Assembly: GCA_022452285.1 (NCBI GenBank)
Contig: JAKUNG010000003.1
Span: 103,470 to 167,469, forward strand
Source: Terriglobia bacterium
GTDB lineage: Bacteria; Acidobacteriota; Terriglobia; Versatilivoradales; Versatilivoraceae
DNA length: 64,000 nucleotides
Reading direction: 5' to 3'
Shown here: in pieces, positions 17,478 to 26,890 of the stretch
Numbering within the stretch: the stretch's first letter is position 1
Layout of the letters: each line of letters begins with the position of its first letter
Translations under genes and position numbers: made by a program
The notes under the pieces: generated by a model
The model's database searches: none
What the model saw: only the letters and a program-made list of their open reading frames with translations
Told to the model about the DNA's origin: nothing

Positions 17478-20102
17478 TCAATGATTATGAACAAATTCTC
17501 TGGAACTAACTAATCCCCATAAAAATGAAATAAAGCCATCCCGTCGAGATGGCTGCTTTAATATCATCTTTTCTAATGCCGAAGACTCTCCTGACGTTGG
17601 AAAGCGGGTCAGGGCTGCCAGATAAAGATCTTCAATTACTTGGGAGTTAGAATACCCCTTACCCAGCAACTTGTCTATTATATTTCCTTTTTGTCCTAGT
17701 TTGCCAGTAAAAGTTTGACCTGAAAGTCGATGTAAGCTCTGTAACAGGGTCAATTGAGGTTTATTCTCAGGGACTCCCCGACGATCATTACGATTATAGA
17801 CCTCAAAGAATGAGGACGTGGCTAGACCAGGAAGCAAATTGATTGCCCGGGTTCCTGAGGGTGCGCCGCTGGAGGCATCTTCCTCAGTGGCAGAAGCAAT
17901 TAATTCTGAATCAACTCCGGTTACATCACTTATCGCATCCAGAAGAACAGGAGCCTCCAAGAGTCGTGGGAGTGCTCGAGAATAGTTAACCTTATCTTTC
18001 CTATTGGTATCGTTAGCAAGTCCTGACAATTGGTAGGTTCGGGATTGGAGAATTTGACGGAACAAATGTTTTAGATCATAACCATGTTGGACAAAATCCC
18101 CAGCTAAAGCTTTCAGTAGCTCTGGATGAGTCGCGGGATTTGTGGTCCGAAAATCGTCCACAGGTTCAACAAACCCTCTCCCAAAAAAATGAGACCAAAT
18201 CCGATTCACAATAGCTTCGGCAAAGTAGGGGTTGTCGGGTGAGGTCATCCACTCTGCCAATCTCATCCTCATGTCCACGTGATCCTCGTCAGGAAGCATT
18301 TTCCCATCGGGGAAGCTAGGTTCTACTGGTTGTTTGGTTCTAGGGTGCAAAATCTTTGCTGGGCTGCGATCCTTGCGACGACCGTGTCCAGATAGGTCAT
18401 CAATTACAAAATAAGGCCCCCTTATTTTCTCCACTTCCATGATTTGTGTGAGGTTGCCAAAAAATGCAGCCAATCCCCAAAATTGGTTTTGACTCCATTT
18501 TTCAAACGGGTGGTTGTGACATTGGGCACAACCAAGTCGCCGACCAAGAAATACTCTAATTTGTTCTGTTGCAATCTCCGGAACGGGGGTAATATCTCGG
18601 AATACCCAGTAATGTGAAGCCGGGGGCTCAAATCCCTGGGCTCCTATTCTCTGCCGGGCAATTCGATCATAAGGTACATTTTGAGTAATCCTAGTTCTTA
18701 TCCAATCCTCATATCGGAGAGCATGCTCTGTATTAAGTGTCGCTCCTGAATAAACCCTAAAAAGCTCACTGAAGTAATAAGTCCAGAAATCGTTGTATTC
18801 TGTCGAATTTAATAGAATTTCAATTAACTTGTCCCTCTTAGCTGGGTCTTGGCTAGAAATAAACTCCCGGACCCGATTTGAGGGAGGGAGGGCTCCTGTT
18901 AAATCTAGGCAAATACGTCGCAAAAATTCTGAATCATCCGAGAGATCTGAAGGGATGATGTTAAACCTCTGCAACTTGCCAAAAACTGCCTCATCAATAA
19001 AATTACGGGGATCTGTTTTAGGATAATCATCCAAAGCTTTAGCAATGACGCCAAACCGAGCACTTGAAGCCTGTCCAGCTGCCCTAATCATCACAGCTGT
19101 TTCACCTATTTGCCGAGCTTTTACCAAGCCATCTTCATCGACTTCAACAATTTCATGGTCATTCGCTTCATAGAGAACCTGTTCACTAACATCTTCTTTA
19201 CGACCATTTGAAAGATGTGCTGTTACCAACAAGCGATGTCGTCCCTTGCTATCCAAGACAACTTCCTTTGGAAAGACTTCCAACTTTTCAATATGAGCCC
19301 CCGCTTCACTCTGTTCCTCACCATAAGGAGCTCCTGCCTGAACCCATTGTAAAATGGTCTGATAACTGGAAGAGTCAACATTTAACCTCTGACCGCCTCC
19401 ATGAGGAACTGCCAAAATCGGCTTTAACAGTAAAAGGCTTTGTTCAGGATCCTCCAAATTGATCCGAGGAGTCTTGGTTCCTGCTGCTTCAGCTGACATT
19501 ACCTGATAGATACCGCCTTTGACAACCCAGCGATAATCGTCCTTAGGAAACAAAGCATTCACTGAAAGCTTCAATCCGCCTTGACCTTTCACGCCACCAT
19601 GGCATTCACTATTGTTACAGCCACTTTTGGTAAAAACTGCTCCAATATCCCTAGCAAAACTAAAGGGTCGAGCTTCTGAAATCCCTTCGATTTTTACTTT
19701 TGTTTTACCTTTCTGACCTTGTAAGGTAGCTATTATTTCGAATTCCCCATCAGCCAGAGCGATTAGCTTCCCGTGGGGTGCTAATTTGGCCATGCTAGGG
19801 TTTGAAAGGGTTAACTGACTCTGGTCTGTAACATCTCTTTCCAAACCATCTGTATATCTAGCCAAAACTAGAAACCGTTGGGTTGCAGCTTTTCCCCAAA
19901 GGTGTGGATTGCTTGGTACAACTCTCAGAGAAGCAATTCTACTTTTTTCCACCTTCTCAGATCTTGTAGCTGCTTGCAAAGTGTCCATGGACACTTCACT
20001 TAGCTCCAGAGAGACTGTTGTCCCCAAAACACCAATTAGGGCTAAACTCCCTAAAAGGAATCGAAGGTTCTTAAACTTTGTACCGACTTTTTCTTTTTTC
20101 AT
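17478..20102 (-). CDS. Exported Big_2 / DUF1549 / DUF1553 protein
   Basis: 874 residues. A signal-like hydrophobic stretch (LRFLLGSLALIGVLGTTVS) precedes a bacterial Ig-like domain at about 55-135, a Cys-rich GCNNSECHGG motif near 165 and a second Ig-like domain at about 270-350. DUF1549 follows (ICLDLTGALPPSNRV), with a c-type-cytochrome-like CAQCHNHPFEKW motif near 530. DUF1553 is the last third (MTSPDNPYFAEAIVNRIWSH; HLFRQILQSRTYQLS). These multidomain proteins are typical of Planctomycetota and related environmental lineages; their reaction is unproven, but the CxxCH motif suggests haem or redox use. The gene is central in a PPC - DUF1549/1553 - DUF1501 operon. Confidence 0.88.
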   Translation of the reverse strand: MKKEKVGTKFKNLRFLLGSLALIGVLGTTVSLELSEVSMDTLQAATRSEKVEKSRIASLRVVPSNPHLWGKAATQRFLVLARYTDGLERDVTDQSQLTLSNPSMAKLAPHGKLIALADGEFEIIATLQGQKGKTKVKIEGISEARPFSFARDIGAVFTKSGCNNSECHGGVKGQGGLKLSVNALFPKDDYRWVVKGGIYQVMSAEAAGTKTPRINLEDPEQSLLLLKPILAVPHGGGQRLNVDSSSYQTILQWVQAGAPYGEEQSEAGAHIEKLEVFPKEVVLDSKGRHRLLVTAHLSNGRKEDVSEQVLYEANDHEIVEVDEDGLVKARQIGETAVMIRAAGQASSARFGVIAKALDDYPKTDPRNFIDEAVFGKLQRFNIIPSDLSDDSEFLRRICLDLTGALPPSNRVREFISSQDPAKRDKLIEILLNSTEYNDFWTYYFSELFRVYSGATLNTEHALRYEDWIRTRITQNVPYDRIARQRIGAQGFEPPASHYWVFRDITPVPEIATEQIRVFLGRRLGCAQCHNHPFEKWSQNQFWGLAAFFGNLTQIMEVEKIRGPYFVIDDLSGHGRRKDRSPAKILHPRTKQPVEPSFPDGKMLPDEDHVDMRMRLAEWMTSPDNPYFAEAIVNRIWSHFFGRGFVEPVDDFRTTNPATHPELLKALAGDFVQHGYDLKHLFRQILQSRTYQLSGLANDTNRKDKVNYSRALPRLLEAPVLLDAISDVTGVDSELIASATEEDASSGAPSGTRAINLLPGLATSSFFEVYNRNDRRGVPENKPQLTLLQSLHRLSGQTFTGKLGQKGNIIDKLLGKGYSNSQVIEDLYLAALTRFPTSGESSALEKMILKQPSRRDGFISFLWGLVSSREFVHNH

Positions 20103-20152
20103 AACAACTTATCCCTTTAATCTATTATTAAACTTTGTCAGTTGGCTTCTGT

Positions 20153-22144
20153 TTAATTCCCTGAGTTAGTTCCAGAAATGACCATTACCGGAAGCTTGGC
20201 TGCTAGCAGAGGCTTACCTGCCTTAGTGCCTATCAATGGCTGTAACATCACACTTATTTCACTTGGAAGAGTCGTTAAGGGAGCATCCGGAGCTGCCTGA
20301 ATAACTAGAATTGACTTTAATACATCTGGAAGAAAATTGTACTTTTTAATTGTTTCGTTACGAGGTCTACCCTGAATATCCGTAATACCAGTTCCAGGAA
20401 GAGCTCGAACCCCTTCTGGAAGACCTACTACTAATAAGCCCATTTCCCCTGTGCCATTTTTAAAAGCCCGTTGTCCTCCACCATCTGCAATTTCTGCATC
20501 GATCTCTTCAACTTTTGTTGTGATGGTCAACGTCTTCACTTCACCGGGTCTTAAATTTAGCCTCAAAGGATCAATTCGCTTATCCTCAGGGCCTCTTTTC
20601 AAGGTTTCCACAGTGATTTCACCGACGTGGGGCACTTGGGGTCGAATCAGCAATTTATAGCTGCAATCTTGCCCCCCACTTCTAGAGGTTACATCGCGAA
20701 TTTCCACAGTATATTCACCAGGTTGGTCAAAGATTTCAATCACTTTGGGTTCTATATCTTTGAGTTCCCACCGATCAGTTGCGTTGTCTGCAGCTGATCG
20801 TGGTTTCACTTTGTGAAGATTAGTCAGCATTGAACGGCCTAATGCATCTCTAATCTCTAACCTAGGAGTAAAGTACGGGAGAGTTACTTGAGGAGTTTCT
20901 AACTCAAAGGCCAGCCGAATAGGTGATGTCACCTTGAATCTGTATACATCAACATCATCCGGGCGATCAATTGTCCCAGAAACAAGAGCAGGCAGAGTGA
21001 CATCCACAGCGTCAATAATCTTTTCATTAGGCTCTTTTTCAGAAAAACGTTTTACCTGTTCAGCAGCTCCCGCATTATTATCTTTTTTCCCGTTATACAA
21101 TGTCCCTGCATTGCTGAGTCTTGTTGGAGGTTCTCCTTCAGAAACTATATAGCTAGGACGATTGACAGTCACCGTGCGAGACCAAAGAACAGATAGTCGA
21201 TCGACGCCTATGCTCCTAGTAAAGTTTCTTCCCCAAATAGAACCCTGGAGTCCCTTCAGGAGTCGAGCATATTCCGAACCGGTTGGAACAACTCTCAGCT
21301 GGTAAGCATATTCGCTTTTCCCCACGTATCGCTCAGAGCCTACCTCTATAAAATATCGACCTTTTTTGGGAAAGCGATAAGTTAACCCAGAATTTATAGG
21401 AGTGGACCCATAAGGGGGGGATGCTAAACCCGGACTATTAGGGATTTCTCCCTCTATTTCAGTGTGAAAAGCTAACCTTTTATACTTCTGGGCTCCTAGC
21501 CAGCTATCAAACGATTCATACAACCTCAGTTGTGGACGAAAACCAGCAAGAGTTTGGTGGGTCGTAATGACTTCAAAAGCTAATTCCTCATTCTTTGCTA
21601 CCTCAATGCTGTAATAGTCAAGTTCCCCTTGCCGACCAATTTTCCCGTTAACTACAACTGGATTCTGGATTGCTTGAGAAAGTTCGGGCTTATTATGTAC
21701 CTTATCTACTTCGGTTAAGACGGGGTGTTCATGAACCTGAAAATAGAGTTTGTTGGAAACTCCGGTTGGAGAAACCAACCGAATAAAATGAGCCCCTGGT
21801 GTTACATCGGAGCCAACAGAGATTCGAAGTTTAACTTTGTATTCACGATCATCTTTTGTCTGTTTTTTTGGTTCATCATCCACTGGAACATCCTTTGAAG
21901 GAGGTTCTACTGCCACTACAGATTTTACTGTTGCCTGCAGCATTTCGCTTCCAAACCAAGCAGCATAAGTTCCTGCAAGATATTTCCCTTTGATTTCAAC
22001 TTCTACCTCGGATCCAACAGCACCACCAAGAGGCCCCAATGAATGCAGTTCAGGTTCTGTAGGACCTTTCCCAGATTCAGCCGCAAACGAAGGGATAAAA
22101 CTTGCCAGTAAAAATCCAAAAAAAACAATTCTAGAAAAATTCAT
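20153..22144 (-). CDS. Exported protein with pre-peptidase (PPC)-like domains
   Basis: 663 residues from ATG 22144. That start gives a textbook signal peptide (MNFSRIVFFGFLLASFIPSF, then AAES); an in-frame GTG at 22192 would bury it. After an Ig/TIG-like domain (GPLGGAVGSEVEVEIKGKYL) come two regions resembling PPC beta-sandwich domains, at about 160-300 (GELDYYSIEVAKNEELAFEV ... GRYFIEVGSERYVG) and 390-530 (DDVDVYRFKVTSPIRLAFEL ... GEYTVEIRDVTS). No protease domain or catalytic motif is present, so it is likely a binding or scaffold protein of the envelope. It is the first gene of the operon; 50 bases separate it from the DUF1549/DUF1553 gene. Confidence 0.8.
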   Translation of the reverse strand: MNFSRIVFFGFLLASFIPSFAAESGKGPTEPELHSLGPLGGAVGSEVEVEIKGKYLAGTYAAWFGSEMLQATVKSVVAVEPPSKDVPVDDEPKKQTKDDREYKVKLRISVGSDVTPGAHFIRLVSPTGVSNKLYFQVHEHPVLTEVDKVHNKPELSQAIQNPVVVNGKIGRQGELDYYSIEVAKNEELAFEVITTHQTLAGFRPQLRLYESFDSWLGAQKYKRLAFHTEIEGEIPNSPGLASPPYGSTPINSGLTYRFPKKGRYFIEVGSERYVGKSEYAYQLRVVPTGSEYARLLKGLQGSIWGRNFTRSIGVDRLSVLWSRTVTVNRPSYIVSEGEPPTRLSNAGTLYNGKKDNNAGAAEQVKRFSEKEPNEKIIDAVDVTLPALVSGTIDRPDDVDVYRFKVTSPIRLAFELETPQVTLPYFTPRLEIRDALGRSMLTNLHKVKPRSAADNATDRWELKDIEPKVIEIFDQPGEYTVEIRDVTSRSGGQDCSYKLLIRPQVPHVGEITVETLKRGPEDKRIDPLRLNLRPGEVKTLTITTKVEEIDAEIADGGGQRAFKNGTGEMGLLVVGLPEGVRALPGTGITDIQGRPRNETIKKYNFLPDVLKSILVIQAAPDAPLTTLPSEISVMLQPLIGTKAGKPLLAAKLPVMVISGTNSGN

Positions 22145-22644
22145 TCGGAGAAACCTAGCTTTCAATCCACTATTGTCAAACAAAAGATACACTTAAAGTG
22201 ATTTGATATTATAGATCAAATCAAAATAACAACTGGGAATTATAAGATGATTTTTTATAGGAGTCACATTACTCTTTAAAGGTAGTTAAACAGAGTAGTG
22301 TAGGCCTGTCAAGAGACAAATAGCCATCCTCTAATTTGCCCCATCTAAACGATGAAATTAACTTTCATCATCCCCTTTCTCACTGCACTGATTATCCTAT
22401 GACTAAATTTGCCTGACGGCCTACTTTACATCGACGACGCAGAGTTAAACCAATCGCAATAGTTGTACAAACAATTCAGTATAGAAAGATTCTCCATCAA
22501 GAATCAATGCTGCGAAATGAGAGTGGTACCCCTAGTACAATCCACCCTGGATTTTAACGAGAGAAAACATTATAAAAGGAGGCTCTAACAAAATTACATG
22601 GATTCCTTATAGGCATTTTAAACTAGGATTTTCACTAACTCAGT
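22145..22644. other. Intergenic region upstream of the PPC operon and downstream of glpX
   Basis: 500 bases without a supportable gene. It contains an 8-bp inverted repeat around a TATAAT-like hexamer (22200-22222) and the distal arm of a 9-bp inverted repeat that ends in glpX (22580-22653), both listed. I see no RNA gene in the remainder. Confidence 0.5.
22200..22222 (-). promoter_or_regulatory. Inverted repeat flanking a -10-like box upstream of the PPC operon
   Basis: GATTTGAT (22200-22207) and ATCAAATC (22215-22222) are perfect reverse complements separated by seven bases. On the minus strand the spacer region reads TATAAT (plus 22208-22213), 56 bases upstream of the ATG at 22144. A repressor site overlapping the -10 is plausible; no convincing -35 is seen. 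Confidence 0.35.
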
Positions 22645-22653
22645 TTAGAGCCT
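22580..22653 (-). terminator. Possible terminator stem at the end of glpX
   Basis: On the minus strand AGGCTCTAA (22653-22645) contains the glpX stop codon. Its exact complement TTAGAGCCT lies at 22588-22580, followed by CCTTTTATA. The 56-base loop is long, so this is a weak terminator candidate for the end of the long minus-strand run. Confidence 0.3.
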
Positions 22654-23646
22654 AAGTGTAACATCTGCTCGGTCGGCAAGATGGATTGTTTCCACAAACC
22701 GCACGTGTCGGTTATCTAAGTTCATTAAGAGAGACTGTGTTCGAACGCCATCTCGCTCGATTCTTACTCCCTTTAGTAGAGTTCCATCCGTAACTCCAGT
22801 TGCAGCAAAAATAATTTTACTTCCTGAGGCTAGATCATTGGTTGAGTAGGCCTTATTTAGATCTCGAATGCCCATATTTCTCATTCTTTGTGCCTGATCC
22901 TCATCTTTGATAACTAACTTTGCCAAAATTTCTCCATTTAGACATTTAAGAGCTGCAGCTGTGATAACACCCTCTGGAGCTCCACCAATTCCCATAACAA
23001 CATGAACACCTGTACCCCGAAGAGCCACACTTATCCCGGCTGACAGGTCGCCATCAGAGATGAGGCGTATCCGAGCACCTGCAGCCCTTATATCCTGAAT
23101 TAATCGAGCATGTCGGGGTCGGTCAAGAACAACCACCACCAAGTTTTCAACTTCACGGTCAAGCCTTTTGGCAATCGCAGAGAGATTGTCTTCAACCGAT
23201 GCTTCGATATCAATAGCTCCTTTGGCAGAAGGCCCAACGATGATTTTTTCCATGTAGCAATCGGGAGCATTGAGTAATCCTCCTTTTTCGGAACTAGCTA
23301 AAACCGTAATTGCCCCAGCAGCACCCATTGCACAAAGATTTGTTCCTTCTAGAGGGTCAACTGCAATATCGACCTCAGGAACTGTCTGGCCTATTTCCTC
23401 ACCTTTACCCACTTCTTCACCAATATAAAGCATTGGAGCTTTGTCACGTTCCCCTTCTCCAATGACAACGGTGCCTTTCATAGAAACATTATCCATGACC
23501 TCACGCATTACTTCGACGGCTGCCTGATCAGATAAATTACGATCACCAACACCCATAGTGCGGGCTGCCGCAATGGCAGACTGCTCAACAACTTCAAGAA
23601 ATTCGCGTGAGAGATTGTTTCCTGGATTCAACTTCGAAAGAGTCAT
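22645..23646 (-). CDS. glpX: Fructose-1,6-bisphosphatase class II
   Basis: 333-residue GlpX family enzyme hydrolysing fructose 1,6-bisphosphate in gluconeogenesis or sugar-phosphate cycles. Family landmarks: [18 protein letters not shown] and the metal site [25 protein letters not shown], and [17 protein letters not shown]. Some members also use sedoheptulose 1,7-bisphosphate. The ATG at 23646 is preceded by AGGGGAA. It follows a 2-hydroxyacid dehydrogenase by 83 bases on the same strand and is the last gene of a long unidirectional run that begins at 34080; whether it shares that transcript is uncertain because of this larger gap. Confidence 0.95.
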   Translation of the reverse strand: MTLSKLNPGNNLSREFLEVVEQSAIAAARTMGVGDRNLSDQAAVEVMREVMDNVSMKGTVVIGEGERDKAPMLYIGEEVGKGEEIGQTVPEVDIAVDPLEGTNLCAMGAAGAITVLASSEKGGLLNAPDCYMEKIIVGPSAKGAIDIEASVEDNLSAIAKRLDREVENLVVVVLDRPRHARLIQDIRAAGARIRLISDGDLSAGISVALRGTGVHVVMGIGGAPEGVITAAALKCLNGEILAKLVIKDEDQAQRMRNMGIRDLNKAYSTNDLASGSKIIFAATGVTDGTLLKGVRIERDGVRTQSLLMNLDNRHVRFVETIHLADRADVTLRL

Positions 23647-23729
23647 GACTGGAGTTCCCCTTTTTTAGATTGATAAACTTAGAAACTTAGCTTACTTCCT
23701 GTAAACCTAGTTACGGATTAAATTAATAA

Positions 23730-24695
23730 TTAAGGGTTGACAACATTCTGCGGGCTATTCCTAAGAAAACCTTTAACATTTTCAACTACTGTGTTCATTA
23801 GTCGGGATCTTGCTTCCCGGGTTGCCCAAGAGATATGAGGTGTCACCAAACAATTTTTCGCTTTTAAGAGGGGATTATTTTCCAATGGAGGTTCAACTGA
23901 TAACACATCCAAACCTGCGCCAGCAATTTGATCTGAATTTAAAGCGTCTGCCAAATCTTGATCAACAATCAAGGGGCCCCGAGAATTATTGAGTAAAAAA
24001 GCCGTTGGCTTCATTAAAGCTAGTCTATCAGAATTGATCATCCCTTCAGTCTCTGGAAACAGAGGGCAGTGGAGACTAACCACATCCGACTCCCTTAACA
24101 ATTCTTCCACTTCAGTCCACCGAAAACCTTCATAATCAGGGGGGGTTGTCGTTATAGCATCATGAGCAATAACTTTCATACCCATTGCGTTTGCAATTTC
24201 CCCTGTTTGACGGCCAATTCGCCCAAACCCAACGATTCCCATAGTTCTCCCAGCAAGTTCAATAAGTGGGGTTTTCCAGAAACACCAATCGATATTATTG
24301 GACCACTCTCCTCCACGGACAGCATCACTGTGTAACTGAACGTGGTGGCAAAGTTCCAGTAACAATGCAAAAGCAAACTGTGCTACAGAGGCGGTTCCGT
24401 ATGTTGGAACATTGGTCACAGCAATACCTAGTTCCCTAGCGGCCTTAACATCTACAACATTGTACCCAGTTGCAAGAACGCCAACGAGACGAAGACCTTT
24501 GTTCTTAAGTTGGTGCAACAAATCAGAATCAAGTGCGGTTTTATTAGTTAAAATTACCTCAGCTCCCTCCGCTCGTTCTAAAGTAAGCGACTTATCAGTC
24601 CTATCATAAACCACAGTTGTTCCAATTTGTTCCAACCCTTCCCAGGAAAGATCTCCCGGGTTTAAGGTATAGCCATCCAATACAACAATTTTCAT
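23730..24695 (-). CDS. D-2-hydroxyacid dehydrogenase (glycerate/hydroxypyruvate reductase-like)
   Basis: 321 residues with the two-domain D-isomer-specific 2-hydroxyacid dehydrogenase layout. NAD-binding GIVGFGRIGRQ lies near residue 150. The catalytic Arg is in NNSRGPL, the Glu in DVLSVEPP and the His in TPHISWATRE. Family members interconvert 2-keto acids and D-2-hydroxy acids; the WATREAR segment after the catalytic His resembles glycerate dehydrogenase/hydroxypyruvate reductase proteins. AGGAAGG supports ATG 24695. It is spaced 31 bases from the second 2-hydroxyacid dehydrogenase gene, so they are cotranscribed. Substrate (hydroxypyruvate, glyoxylate or other) is inference. Confidence 0.85.
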   Translation of the reverse strand: MKIVVLDGYTLNPGDLSWEGLEQIGTTVVYDRTDKSLTLERAEGAEVILTNKTALDSDLLHQLKNKGLRLVGVLATGYNVVDVKAARELGIAVTNVPTYGTASVAQFAFALLLELCHHVQLHSDAVRGGEWSNNIDWCFWKTPLIELAGRTMGIVGFGRIGRQTGEIANAMGMKVIAHDAITTTPPDYEGFRWTEVEELLRESDVVSLHCPLFPETEGMINSDRLALMKPTAFLLNNSRGPLIVDQDLADALNSDQIAGAGLDVLSVEPPLENNPLLKAKNCLVTPHISWATREARSRLMNTVVENVKGFLRNSPQNVVNP

Positions 24696-24726
24696 AGTGA
24701 CCTTCCTTCCCTTTTTCAGAATCAGA

Positions 24727-25701
24727 CTATTGAATTGTGCTTATAACCTCTGGATTTACACAATATTTTGGAAGCTGCCCTTGCAAGACTGCTACCATAT
24801 CACTGGCCATCGAACGATAGATTCGCTCCATGGCTAATTCACTTACACCTAGTAAATGTGGAGCACCAAAAAACTGAGAATTTTGAAATAAACGATGGGT
24901 ACAATCAGGAGGTTCGGTTGGAAAAACATCTAGACCAACTGCCCCTAAATGTCCACTCTCTAAACCATCAGCCAAAATATCAAGATTTTCTACTACTCCC
25001 CCTCGAGCAGTATTAATAAAAATTGCTCCAGGCTTCATTTGCTCAATTCTCTTTTTATCAATTAATCCACGTGTGTGTTCACTGAGAGGTACGTGAACCG
25101 AAACAAAATCAGATTGCTGCAATAATTCTTCAAGCTCTACCAATTCTATGGTTACCTCCTCTAAACTGTTCTTATCCAGAAAAGGATCATAACCAAGAAC
25201 TGTCATCTCAAAGTTCTGGACTAGTTTTGCTAATCGAGCTCCAATGCGGCCTAGTCCTATAATGCCAAGAGTATGCCCAGTAAGGTCACCGGTATTAAAC
25301 TCATACCGCCGTTGCCATTCCCCTGATTTTAGAATTGAGTCAGTAAGAGCAATTTTTTTTACAATTGCCATCAGAAGAGCTAAAGCTCCTTCTGCTACAG
25401 CAAAACCTCCTACAGGGGCATAAATAACTGGAATCCCACATTTGGTAGCAAACTCAACATCGACGGTATCATAGCCAACCCCAGGTCTTCCAATTACTTT
25501 CAAGCTCTCACATTCTTCAATAATCCGTTGAGTTATACTCCCCTCCGTGCCTCGGGCAACAATTCCTACGGTATTATCTAGTAAAGTTAGGAGAGTCGCT
25601 TCATCAGAAGACGGGGAAACTTCTACGGGGGCGACTTTCTCCAAAATATCAATTGCAATTTTATCAATCGGCGCTGTTGATACAATACGTTGATCATTCA
25701 T
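24727..25701 (-). CDS. D-2-hydroxyacid dehydrogenase (phosphoglycerate dehydrogenase-like)
   Basis: 324 residues from the ATG at 25701, which has GGAG seven bases upstream; an ATG ten codons earlier lacks a ribosome-binding site. NAD motif LGIIGLGRIGARL. Catalytic Arg in INTARGGVVE, Glu in DVFPTEPP, and the His position in APHLLGVSE. It resembles the catalytic part of SerA, with VGRPGVGYDTVDVE-like substrate-domain motifs, but lacks the C-terminal ACT regulatory region of classical 3-phosphoglycerate dehydrogenases. It may therefore act on another hydroxy acid. It is cotranscribed with the neighbouring SDR and hydroxyacid dehydrogenase genes. Confidence 0.85.
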   Translation of the reverse strand: MNDQRIVSTAPIDKIAIDILEKVAPVEVSPSSDEATLLTLLDNTVGIVARGTEGSITQRIIEECESLKVIGRPGVGYDTVDVEFATKCGIPVIYAPVGGFAVAEGALALLMAIVKKIALTDSILKSGEWQRRYEFNTGDLTGHTLGIIGLGRIGARLAKLVQNFEMTVLGYDPFLDKNSLEEVTIELVELEELLQQSDFVSVHVPLSEHTRGLIDKKRIEQMKPGAIFINTARGGVVENLDILADGLESGHLGAVGLDVFPTEPPDCTHRLFQNSQFFGAPHLLGVSELAMERIYRSMASDMVAVLQGQLPKYCVNPEVISTIQ

Positions 25702-25766
25702 TATAAACTCCACTCTTTCTGGCGTCAGCATCCAAAAAAATTCTGTAAATTATCTCGGACAAAAAA

Positions 25767-26552
25767 TTACACTGAGCGTGTCAGGTAATCAACCCTTCCC
25801 CCGTCAACTGTAATGACTTGTCCAGTCATAAAAGATGAATCTTCAGAAGCCAAAAAAAGAGCCACTCGTGCAATATCCACTGGTTGACCTATCCGATTCA
25901 ACATTGTGCGACTTGCAATGCTACTGAGTTCCGTACCCGTTGCTCTAGCTCCTTCTAAAGACATATCAGTTGCGACAAAACCTGGAGCAATAGCATTAAC
26001 GGTAATGTTCTCAGGACCAAGCTCCAATGCCAAACGACGAGTGAGCATGTTCACAGCACTCTTAGTAATAGCATATCCTGTACATCCATTCATAGATGTT
26101 CCTAAAGCAGCAATTGATGATACATTGATTATTCTTCCTGTATCTAAACCCTTCATATTATCTGAAACTACTCTGGAACAATGCAAAATACCCTTTAGAT
26201 TTACGTCAATCATACGATCAAAATCGCTCCCTAATGTATCCAGGGTAGGCATCAATTTAAGTACTCCAGCATTATTTACAAGAATATCGATTTTATCATT
26301 TTCAAGTAACACCTTTTCAATCATTCGATCAACTTGTCTAGAGTCTCCTAAATCAGCCTGCACATCCATACAACGACCACCGTTTGTCCTAATTGTTTGA
26401 CAAACTTCCTCAGCTAAATTTTGACTTTGAGCATAATTAATAGCAACAAAAGCTCCCTCTTTAGCAAAGCATAGTGCTATCGCTTTCCCAATTCCACGAG
26501 AAGCTCCAGTAATTAAAGCAACTTTATTTTCAAGTCTTTTTTCTTGTGCCAC
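25767..26552 (-). CDS. Short-chain dehydrogenase/reductase
   Basis: 261-residue classical SDR: TGASRGIGKAIA near residue 16, NNAGVL, catalytic Ser in NVSSIAALG, Tyr/Lys in GYAITKSAV, and the C-terminal FMTGQVITVDGG. Best described as a 3-oxoacyl-ACP-reductase-like SDR of unknown substrate. It starts with GTG, supported by GGAAGGAG eight bases upstream. The gene lies 35 bases after the PF13769 gene of the corrinoid cluster and is followed by two hydroxyacid dehydrogenases, so it probably belongs to the same transcript and processes a product of that pathway. Confidence 0.85.
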   Translation of the reverse strand: MAQEKRLENKVALITGASRGIGKAIALCFAKEGAFVAINYAQSQNLAEEVCQTIRTNGGRCMDVQADLGDSRQVDRMIEKVLLENDKIDILVNNAGVLKLMPTLDTLGSDFDRMIDVNLKGILHCSRVVSDNMKGLDTGRIINVSSIAALGTSMNGCTGYAITKSAVNMLTRRLALELGPENITVNAIAPGFVATDMSLEGARATGTELSSIASRTMLNRIGQPVDIARVALFLASEDSSFMTGQVITVDGGRVDYLTRSV

Positions 26553-26587
26553 ACTTTTTGCTCCTTCCTAAATCAGAGTTGCCAAAA

Positions 26588-26860
26588 TTAATTGCTTTCG
26601 CCTCGGGAATCAAAATCTTCCTGAAGTTCGACTTCCAAACTATCTAAAATTTCCTCAGCAGTTCCGAGACGGTCTTTCTTAGGTGACCACTGCCACTGAT
26701 CCAAATAATCATCCGTGCCAGCTAACCCCTCTTTCATAGCGATGCGATCAATTTCAATTTGAAAACGCTCAGGTAACTGTCTTGATACAGCCCGACGGCC
26801 TTCATAAACCTTAATTTGGGCTGGTATATCTTTCCAATACAGAATCTGATATTGCACCAT
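26588..26860 (-). CDS. PF13769 (so-called virulence factor) small protein of the C1 cluster
   Basis: 90 residues, acidic, no Cys, no membrane segment. Sequence features (VQYQILYWKDIPAQIKVYEG; LPERFQIEIDRIAM; YLDQWQW) match my memory of the small family annotated virulence factor (PF13769). In other bacteria it is found next to methylenetetrahydrofolate reductase and corrinoid methyltransferase genes, so the name is misleading. A structural or accessory role in methyl transfer is more likely. It follows the pterin-binding methyltransferase by 30 bases. Biochemical function unknown. Confidence 0.7.
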   Translation of the reverse strand: MVQYQILYWKDIPAQIKVYEGRRAVSRQLPERFQIEIDRIAMKEGLAGTDDYLDQWQWSPKKDRLGTAEEILDSLEVELQEDFDSRGESN

Positions 26861-26890
26861 AAAACATAATCCTTTCTTAATCTAAATTAA

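Noticed and set aside
25906-26400. 164-codon open frame on the plus strand
   Set aside because: Lies entirely antisense to the SDR at 25767-26552, whose family motifs are clear; no ribosome-binding site or recognisable protein.
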